From the NCBI GenBank assembly GCA_947361225.1, contig CANAIK010000012.1, positions 1-36,390 of the forward strand: 36,390 bases of DNA, given 5' to 3'. This DNA is from an uncultured bacterium (lineage in GTDB: Bacteria > Cyanobacteriota > Vampirovibrionia > Gastranaerophilales > Gastranaerophilaceae). The notes beneath the pieces were generated by a model, which saw only the letters and a program-made list of their open reading frames with translations, ran no database searches and was not told where the DNA came from. Both the position numbers and the translations under genes were made by a program. Positions 31,285-36,390 of the stretch are shown here, in pieces. The stretch's first letter is position 1, and each line of letters starts with the position of its first letter.

Positions 31285-32271
31285 ATGATAAGGGGAATTA
31301 TTAAAAAATTTATAATTATTATGTTTTTGTTCTTAGGGAGTAGTTCTTGTTTTGCGCTTGAAAAAATAGGAATTATAACAGATACTATGTTAACTCCCGT
31401 TAACTATTACAACGCTTATTTTCGAACCCCCGAATTCTTCGCTGTTGATATTAGGGGGAAATTAATGGACAAAAACGTTTCTGTTGTTCCTGTTGATATT
31501 GCAGCAGCCAATTTAAAAAAAGCAGGTTTAAGACAATACGACCTTGAGGCGCTTCAGGGTTTGAATCAAGGATACAATCTTGATTTTACGTTGTTAAAAA
31601 AAATTGCAAGGAATATTGGTGTTAAAAAATTGGTTGTTGTTGTAAGTTCTGTTGATGTTCAAAGAGATTTTCTAAAAAACACTCTTTGGAATTCTCTTAA
31701 TATTTCAGGCTTTGACGTTGTAAATCCAACCCATAGAGTCAGCGTTTATTGCGCTTTTGTCGATGTTAATCGAGAAATCGTCCTATGGGAGAGCATTTAT
31801 GCTAAAAATATAAGAAACAATAAAATGAAGAATTTAGATACAACAATTTCTAATAATTATGAGGGAATGTTAAGATTAAAGGAATATTCTAAATATATTA
31901 GCCCTGATGTTGCTTATAATGTTAAAATGAAATTATTAAACCAATATTACGTTGAACCCCCGACCGCAATTACAAGGGAGAATATTAAACAATATGCAAA
32001 AGATAAGCACAATATCGGGGTTAAAAAGGAATTATCCGAAATTGAACGACAAAAATGGGATAGTGAAAAACTAAAAGAAGATACAAAAGAAAACATAATT
32101 GAATTTACAAATAATACAAAAGATGGTATTGTGACAGTTGGGAATAAAACCAAAAAGGGAGTTGCAACGGCAGCCGATAAAACAAAAAAAGGATTCAAAA
32201 AAGCCTCCATTAAAACAAAACAAGGGGCAAATACACTTAAAACCAAATTTTTTAACAAAAGGAGCAAATAA
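31285..32271 (+). CDS. Exported protein with synuclein-like 11-residue repeats
   Basis: The frame opens at 31204; I place the start at ATG 31285, since it gives a signal peptide (KKFIIIMFLFLGSSSCFA) and no ribosome site helps decide. The 328-residue product has an alpha/beta-type mature part (VGVKKLVVVVSSVDVQ-type strands, VSVYCAFVDVNREIVLWES). The tail has four exact 11-residue repeats: TKDGIVTVGNK, TKKGVATAADK, TKKGFKKASIK and TKQGANTLKTK. That spacing and the KTKxG core match the lipid-binding repeats of synucleins. The gene overlaps fliL by one base, so it belongs to the flagellar unit. Function unknown. Confidence 0.6.
   Translation: MIRGIIKKFIIIMFLFLGSSSCFALEKIGIITDTMLTPVNYYNAYFRTPEFFAVDIRGKLMDKNVSVVPVDIAAANLKKAGLRQYDLEALQGLNQGYNLDFTLLKKIARNIGVKKLVVVVSSVDVQRDFLKNTLWNSLNISGFDVVNPTHRVSVYCAFVDVNREIVLWESIYAKNIRNNKMKNLDTTISNNYEGMLRLKEYSKYISPDVAYNVKMKLLNQYYVEPPTAITRENIKQYAKDKHNIGVKKELSEIERQKWDSEKLKEDTKENIIEFTNNTKDGIVTVGNKTKKGVATAADKTKKGFKKASIKTKQGANTLKTKFFNKRSK
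32116..32247 (+). repeat. Four 33-bp units encoding KTKxG 11-mers
   Basis: Four consecutive 11-codon units without insertions at the end of the preceding gene. Base sequence has diverged while the TKxG core and Lys spacing are kept, which suggests selection for the protein pattern and an old array. Confidence 0.7.
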
Positions 32272-32882
32272 TGGCAAAACCGGTGGACGATAAAGATAAT
32301 AAAAACCCGAATTCAAAAAAACCGATTGAATTGAGCACAAATACAATGATGATTCTAAATAACGCAGTTATAATCGTTGTTGTAATTATTTCAATGATTA
32401 TTATGTATGTTCTTTTGGATAGTTCATTTGAAAAAAAATTGAAAAAATTCTTGCCCGCAGAGGAACAAACAGAACTAACAGAAGAAGACGAAGTAAAACA
32501 AGAAGGAATTTTGCTCGATTTAGGGGAATTTATCTTGAATTTAGCTGACGCCGGACAAAGAAGATACTTAAAAGTCGGTGTTGCAATGGAATTATCGAAA
32601 ACAGAAGAAGAAGTGGCGCTTTCTAGTGAACCCCCAAAAGCTCAAGGACACGGGAGCGCTCCTGTTGATAATAACGCAGCGATAATTGCCGAAATGGAAA
32701 GATTTAAACCCGCAATAAGAGACGCTATTATTTCAATTCTATCGAACAAAACAAGCGACGAATTATCCACTCCCACAGGAAAAGAAATTGCAAAAGAAGA
32801 AATCTTAGAAATGGTAAACGGGATATTCGACGGTCAAAGAGAAGTGCTACGGGTAAGTTTTGGTCAATTCATTATCCAATAA
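32271..32882 (+). CDS. fliL: Flagellar basal-body protein FliL
   Basis: A 203-residue protein with a polar N-terminus, one membrane segment (about 28-48, NNAVIIVVVIISMIIMYVLL), a linker and a periplasmic domain with the FliL pattern (FILNLADAGQRRYLKVGVAMEL, read in parts, and LRVSFGQFIIQ at the end). FliL supports stator function around the motor. ATG has AAAGGAG upstream and overlaps the previous stop by one base. fliN follows 10 bases later. Confidence 0.85.
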   Translation: MAKPVDDKDNKNPNSKKPIELSTNTMMILNNAVIIVVVIISMIIMYVLLDSSFEKKLKKFLPAEEQTELTEEDEVKQEGILLDLGEFILNLADAGQRRYLKVGVAMELSKTEEEVALSSEPPKAQGHGSAPVDNNAAIIAEMERFKPAIRDAIISILSNKTSDELSTPTGKEIAKEEILEMVNGIFDGQREVLRVSFGQFIIQ

Positions 32883-32891
32883 AGAAAAATT

Positions 32892-33347
32892 ATGGAAAAC
32901 GATAATAAAGAAAATTTAATACAGGAAACTAATCCTAAAAACGAGCAGGAAACCTTGCAGGAAAACGAGGAAATAACCCCTCAAGAAAACGGGGAAATAA
33001 CCTTGCAAGAAACCCAACCGCAAGACCCTCAAGAGCTTGTTTCGGTTCGTCCTGTCAAATTTCAACAGTTTGAGAAAGATATTAAAAACAGGACAATAAA
33101 AAAGAATCTGGATATTCTTCAAGACGTTTCAATGCACGTTAGTGTTGAACTTGGAAGGACAAAAAGCTCAATTAAGGAAGTAATGGACTTAGAGGCAGGA
33201 TCTATTGTCGAACTTGATAAAATTGCAGGTGAACAAGTCGAAATTTTCGTTAATGAAAAGTTAGTTGCAAAGGGCGAAGTTATTGTAATAGAGGATAAAT
33301 TCGGGGTTCGAATTACAAGTACGAGTTTGAATAAAAATCAAACTTAA
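32892..33347 (+). CDS. fliN: Flagellar motor switch protein FliN
   Basis: A 151-residue protein. The first about 50 residues are an acidic, Gln/Glu-rich repetitive extension ([20 protein letters not shown]), not part of the core family. The SpoA domain (about 75-148) is typical: [20 protein letters not shown], then [20 protein letters not shown], then [20 protein letters not shown]. FliN is part of the C-ring that sets rotation direction. No FliM or FliG is in the window. Translation probably continues from fliL; the ribosome site is weak. Confidence 0.9.
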   Translation: MENDNKENLIQETNPKNEQETLQENEEITPQENGEITLQETQPQDPQELVSVRPVKFQQFEKDIKNRTIKKNLDILQDVSMHVSVELGRTKSSIKEVMDLEAGSIVELDKIAGEQVEIFVNEKLVAKGEVIVIEDKFGVRITSTSLNKNQT

Positions 33348-33375
33348 ACCGCCAAAATCTTCTATTTGTCAAAGA

Positions 33376-33828
33376 TTATTTTTTCTTTTTGTCTTTTTGA
33401 TAATCCAAGGATTTTAAATAAAACTTGCTTTTCTCAAGATGATTTTTGTAGAGTTTTTCAAAGTTATCTTGAGAATATTTGTAGTTATCAAAAGTCATCA
33501 TAAGAGTTTTATTTGCAACTAAAAGCGCATAAGGCGCAGCTAATACAACCACAACAATAATAATTGCAAGATGAATTATAGCTTCAATTTTTTTTAGTTT
33601 TTTCTTTTTTTCATCCAAAAAATCGAGTTTTATTTGAATTGCGTCGTTAATATAGTCGTTTCTTTCCTTTTTATCCATTTCATCCATTAAAGGAATATAA
33701 TTCTTTTGAATTTGGACAATATATTTTTTAACAACTCCGTTATTTTCGTCCATTTCCTCAAAAGCGGACAAGTCATCAAATGATTGTTCTTCTTGGAGTT
33801 CTTTTTTGTTAAAATCTTCTTCTTGCAA
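33376..33828 (-). CDS. Single-pass membrane protein, unknown
   Basis: A 150-residue protein with an acidic N-terminus, a central membrane segment (about 84-106, AIIHLAIIIVVVVLAAPYAL) and a basic tail ending in a Lys run. It starts at TTG 33828 with AGGAG seven bases upstream, a convincing ribosome site. It converges on fliN with 28 bases between the ends. No family recognised. Confidence 0.6.
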   Translation of the reverse strand: MQEEDFNKKELQEEQSFDDLSAFEEMDENNGVVKKYIVQIQKNYIPLMDEMDKKERNDYINDAIQIKLDFLDEKKKKLKKIEAIIHLAIIIVVVVLAAPYALLVANKTLMMTFDNYKYSQDNFEKLYKNHLEKSKFYLKSLDYQKDKKKK

Positions 33829-33910
33829 CCTTAAGCTCCTTTTTTAATTTTAGGATTTATATAATTTTACACAAAATGTCTAAAAACATCACCCTAGCTT
33901 GTTTGACTTT

Positions 33911-33940
33911 GTCACCCTGAACTTGTTTCAGGATCTGACA
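33911..33940. repeat. REP-like palindromic repeat, copy 1
   Basis: GTCACCCTGAACTTGTTTCAGGATCT-type element: CCTGAA and TTCAGG arms around a five-base loop. It lies in the 233-base gap 33829-34061, which otherwise shows only AT-rich sequence and the promoter of the next gene. Related copies lie at 36160 and 36337. Confidence 0.7.
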
Positions 33941-34049
33941 AGTTTAAGATGCAAAAAACATTTTTCAGCACGGTGAATTATATTTAATTCAGTGTAATTA
34001 AACAATATAATTACCTTAATTTTTATTATAACACTTTTTATAATAATGC

Positions 34050-34055
34050 TATAAT
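34050..34055 (+). promoter_or_regulatory. -10 element of the ATP-grasp operon
   Basis: TATAAT ends six bases before the ATG at 34062, so RNA would begin at or very near the A of the start codon. No Shine-Dalgarno sequence fits in the space. No clear -35. Confidence 0.5.
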
Positions 34056-34061
34056 AATTTT

Positions 34062-35108
34062 ATGAGAATTTTAATTTTAGGTAACAATTATAGCGCAACA
34101 CAATTTTTTAACTTATTTTCGGATAACAAAGAAAATATTGTTTTTACAAACAACAAAAAAATCGACAATTCAATAATTTTTAATAATTTTGATGATATTG
34201 TAGAATTCTCGCTTGCAAATCTTGTTGATTTGGTTGTAATTATTGATAATGACTATATTGATTCAGGTTTGTGCGAGCTTTTAATCTCTAAAAATATTTC
34301 CGTCTTATCCCCTGATTCCGAGGCGGGTTTTATTACAACATCCAAATTGGAGGCTAAAAAATTTGCTTATAAAAATAAAATTAAAACTCCAAAATTCTTA
34401 TCCGCCTTAAGTCCAAAACAAGCTCTTGATTATATTAAAGCTTCAAAAACCCCCCTTGCAATAAAACCCGACAACAAAACCGAATTAGAATGTACAAAAT
34501 TCATTGAAACTTATTCTTACGGGGAAAAAATAGTTAATGAGCTATTCGAATCGGGAAACGAGAAAGTTTTATTGGAAGAATATATCGAAGGAAAAAGTTT
34601 TGCAGTTTGGACCCTAACGGACGGCTACAGCTCAAAAATAATCGGAATTGGAGCACAATATCAAAACTCAATTTCTTTTTTCGAACCCGATTTTATAAAC
34701 GACAAAACTAAAGATAGAATCCTGCGTGAAATTGTAGATAAAACCACAAAAGCCCTTTTGGATAAAGGAAGTGAATACATTGGAATCCTTGGATTTAACT
34801 GTATTATTGATAAACAAGGGGAAATTTATTTGCTTAACTACAAAAACTTTTTTGATGATTTATCCGTTGATTATTTTATTAACGCCTACGATTTTAACTG
34901 GGCCGGGGTTTTTAACAGTATAATTACAGGGGACGTTTTTTTAAAGTATGATTTTTCGAAAAAAAACTACTTTGCCCTTGCGCTTAAAGACGACGATTCA
35001 ATTGACTATATAAGTGCGAACACAAAAAGCTCCCTTAGGGAAAAAATAGTTGAATTGGGTTATAATTCCAAGGATTTAAAAGAGGCAAAAAAAACGTGGG
35101 ACAACTAA
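34062..35108 (+). CDS. PurD-like ATP-grasp protein
   Basis: A 348-residue protein. An N-terminal Rossmann-like domain (MRILILGNNYSATQFF) is followed by SPDSEAGFITTSKLEAKKFA (equivalent to the PurD linker helix) and an ATP-grasp core with LLEEYIEGKSFAVWTLTDG and IGILGFNCIID. PurD itself (GAR synthetase) has about 420 residues and an NxRxGDPE motif; here NYKNFFDDLS is in that place. The enzyme is shorter and divergent, so a different carboxylate-amine ligase is as likely as PurD. It overlaps the CMP-sugar synthetase by 13 bases and is first in its operon. Confidence 0.65.
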   Translation: MRILILGNNYSATQFFNLFSDNKENIVFTNNKKIDNSIIFNNFDDIVEFSLANLVDLVVIIDNDYIDSGLCELLISKNISVLSPDSEAGFITTSKLEAKKFAYKNKIKTPKFLSALSPKQALDYIKASKTPLAIKPDNKTELECTKFIETYSYGEKIVNELFESGNEKVLLEEYIEGKSFAVWTLTDGYSSKIIGIGAQYQNSISFFEPDFINDKTKDRILREIVDKTTKALLDKGSEYIGILGFNCIIDKQGEIYLLNYKNFFDDLSVDYFINAYDFNWAGVFNSIITGDVFLKYDFSKKNYFALALKDDDSIDYISANTKSSLREKIVELGYNSKDLKEAKKTWDN

Positions 35109-35812
35109 AAGAAATTCTAAGCATAATCCCGGCTAGAGGCGGATCTAAAAGAATTGAGAGGAAGAATTTAAAGCTAATTCTTGATAAACCCTTAATTTTT
35201 TATTCGATTGACGCATCGAAAAAATCAAAATTCATTACAAAAACTATCCTAACATCAGAAGACGAAGAAATTCTTGAGGTTGCAAAAAGCTTTGGAGCGA
35301 AAACTATTAAAAGACCAAAAGAACTTGCGCAGGATACTTCAAAAACCGCCCCTGTTGTTATGGATGTTGTTAATCAACTGGAGGAACAAAACTACAAACC
35401 CGATTATGTTGTATTGTTGCAGCCAACAAGTCCTCAAAGGGATGAAAAATACATTGATTGCGCCCTGGAATATTTTTTTAATAAAGAAAAAGAAGGATAT
35501 GACAGTTGTTTTTCAGCCTTTAGTTTAGGGGTAACACACGCAAAGTGGAAAATCGGTTTTGATAATAAACTTGAACCCTTGTACGACCACAGAAAACGCC
35601 CCCGCTGGCAGGACGTAACCGAACATTGTCCTTTAATTAGCGAAAACGGGGCTTTTTACGTCCTAACCTATAAAGCATTAAAACAAACGAAAGATTTTAT
35701 CGGTTTAAACCCTTGTGCTTATATAACTCCAAAAATGATTGATATTGACACCCCTGAGGACTTTTTAAGGGTTGAGGAAATAATGAAGAATGATAAAAAA
35801 ACTTTTTCTTAA
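35096..35812 (+). CDS. CMP-sialic acid-type cytidylyltransferase (NeuA/PseF/LegF family)
   Basis: A 238-residue enzyme that activates a nine-carbon acid sugar with CTP. The nucleotide-binding motif is [15 protein letters not shown] (about 11-25). [13 protein letters not shown] and the late motif IDIDTPEDF follow. Neuraminic, pseudaminic or legionaminic acid are all possible. In flagellated bacteria the latter two often modify flagellin, and flagellar genes are nearby; no other gene of the pathway is in the window. It starts at GTG within the previous gene and overlaps yidD by 23 bases. Confidence 0.85.
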   Translation: MGQLKEILSIIPARGGSKRIERKNLKLILDKPLIFYSIDASKKSKFITKTILTSEDEEILEVAKSFGAKTIKRPKELAQDTSKTAPVVMDVVNQLEEQNYKPDYVVLLQPTSPQRDEKYIDCALEYFFNKEKEGYDSCFSAFSLGVTHAKWKIGFDNKLEPLYDHRKRPRWQDVTEHCPLISENGAFYVLTYKALKQTKDFIGLNPCAYITPKMIDIDTPEDFLRVEEIMKNDKKTFS

Positions 35813-36014
35813 ACTAATTTCAATTTACAGATACTTTTCAAAACTCACCCCCCCGGTTTGTCGATTCGAACCCACCTGTTCTAAGTACACTTATCAAGCA
35901 ATTGAAAAATTCGGAGTAATAAAAGGATTCTATTTGGGATTTAAAAGAATCCTAAGATGCCACCCTTACAACCCCGGCGGCTACGACCCCGTGCCGGAGG
36001 AATTTAAGTGGTAG
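35790..36014 (+). CDS. yidD: Membrane protein insertion efficiency factor YidD
   Basis: A 74-residue protein with the full YidD signature: [19 protein letters not shown], then [20 protein letters not shown]. It has an N-terminal amphipathic helix ([15 protein letters not shown]). It helps YidC-mediated membrane insertion. It normally lies near rpmH-rnpA-yidC; here it is separate from those genes and is last in an operon with a sugar-activating enzyme. The gene contains a C7 run in the TPPV codons, too short and too conserved to be a switch. Confidence 0.95.
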   Translation: MIKKLFLKLISIYRYFSKLTPPVCRFEPTCSKYTYQAIEKFGVIKGFYLGFKRILRCHPYNPGGYDPVPEEFKW

Positions 36015-36159
36015 GAAAGTTTGTGAAGTAGAATTACCAAGTTAGGCAAGACGAGGGAATTCACCCCGGGCGAAGCCCTGAGCACCGCAAGAGCAAAAAA
36101 AATGAACAAAATTATAAAATTTTAATATAATTTAAATCGTACTTAATCTGTCCCAATTT

Positions 36160-36185
36160 GTCACCCTGAATTTATTTCAGGGTCT
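36160..36185. repeat. REP-like palindromic repeat, copy 2
   Basis: GTCACCCTGAATTTATTTCAGGGTCT-type copy: CCCTGAA and TTCAGGG arms pair over seven bases. It is related to 33911-33940 and lies 145 bases after yidD. Confidence 0.7.
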
Positions 36186-36336
36186 ATTTAGTTTCAGAAT
36201 ATATAAAATTATATTCTTATAAATGATAAAACAAGTATTAAAACATAAATATTTGTCACAAACTTAGTAAGATGCCGAAACAAGTTTGACATGGCATCAA
36301 AAAATAATATTTTACCACACAAAATAATTGAAATTC

Positions 36337-36390
36337 GTCACCCTGAACTGACTAGAAAATAAGTCGAGATTTATCGAGACGTAATTTTCT
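36337..36390. repeat. REP-like element copy 3, joined to a second palindrome at the window edge
   Basis: It begins with the same GTCACCCTGAACT block, then diverges into a different imperfect palindrome whose arms are AGAAAAT (36354-36360) and ATTTTCT (36384-36390), with an inner GTC/GAC pairing. It may continue outside the window. Confidence 0.5.

Larger units (their letters stand above)
36015..36390. other. Gene-free 376-base end region
   Basis: No open frame with coding features on either strand. A GC-richer patch (about 36049-36099) includes a small hairpin GGGC-GAA-GCCC at 36068-36078. The rest is AT-rich and holds the two palindromic repeats listed separately. No terminator with a T run follows yidD. 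Confidence 0.7.

Noticed and set aside
31947..32346. Phe/Cys-rich frames opposite the KTKxG repeats
   Set aside because: They mirror the lysine-rich coding strand and have no ribosome site.
35848..35854. C7 run in yidD as a second phase-variation tract
   Set aside because: It is short and codes conserved residues of an intact housekeeping gene; both frame-shifted products would be useless.
36049..36099. GC-richer patch after yidD as an RNA gene
   Set aside because: Only a four-pair hairpin is found; no recognisable RNA family, promoter or terminator.

Overview
This is a low-GC window carrying about 40 credible protein genes, three tRNAs and no rRNA. Flagellar genes, a Mini-III RNase, MtaB and tightly packed, often overlapping genes fit a member of the Vampirovibrionia (Melainabacteria, Gastranaerophilales-like). 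EF-Tu carries an [14 protein letters not shown] insertion that I associate with the cyanobacterial/plastid lineage. That placement is an inference from gene content; no 16S gene is present to confirm it.

Layout. 1-993: the N-terminal 331 codons of a glycine-zipper protein that leaves the window at its C-terminal end. 1071-3410: Mini-III RNase, then a sensor-less histidine kinase, then a REC/degenerate-GGDEF/REC protein. 3454-7960: a small protein, MtaB, a zinc-ribbon peptide, a TIM-barrel isomerase-like protein, a zinc alcohol dehydrogenase and thioredoxin reductase. 8056-16695: one long minus-strand type I restriction-modification operon. It runs hsdM, HEPN-MNT pair A, HEPN-MNT pair B, a membrane protein, hsdS, two unknown genes, hsdR. 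A degenerate copy of the hsdM 3' end lies between the two HEPN-MNT pairs. 16893-18545: tRNA-Thr(UGU), tRNA-Thr(GGU), tRNA-Tyr(GUA) and tuf in one transcription unit, with a clear promoter and terminator.

18727-22206: a HerA-like protein that has lost its Walker A motif and ends in a PcrA-type Tudor domain, followed by flhB. 22257-22978: a gene split by a 10-G tract, which looks like a phase-variable papain/transglutaminase-like protein. 22981-24145: a MerR/HspR-like and two XRE regulators. 24214-24533: a 289-bp unit bounded by 31-bp direct repeats that has the parts of a type I toxin-antitoxin locus. These are a hydrophobic micropeptide frame, a sequestered ribosome site, a large terminator and an opposing antisense promoter. 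24577-26600: rsmE and a CCA-adding-type nucleotidyltransferase. 26586-31135: unknown and exported proteins, then a flagellar operon (fliJ, a fliK-like gene, a hook/rod gene). 31285-33347: an exported protein with synuclein-like 11-residue repeats, fliL and fliN. 34062-36014: a PurD-like ATP-grasp protein, a CMP-sugar synthetase and yidD. The last 376 bases hold no gene but carry palindromic dispersed repeats.

Together the window combines motility (two flagellar blocks and a possible flagellin-glycan sugar activator) with a composite defence island and two small loci built for switching: the poly-G gene and the type I toxin-like locus. I found no transposase, integrase, CRISPR array or phage structural gene.
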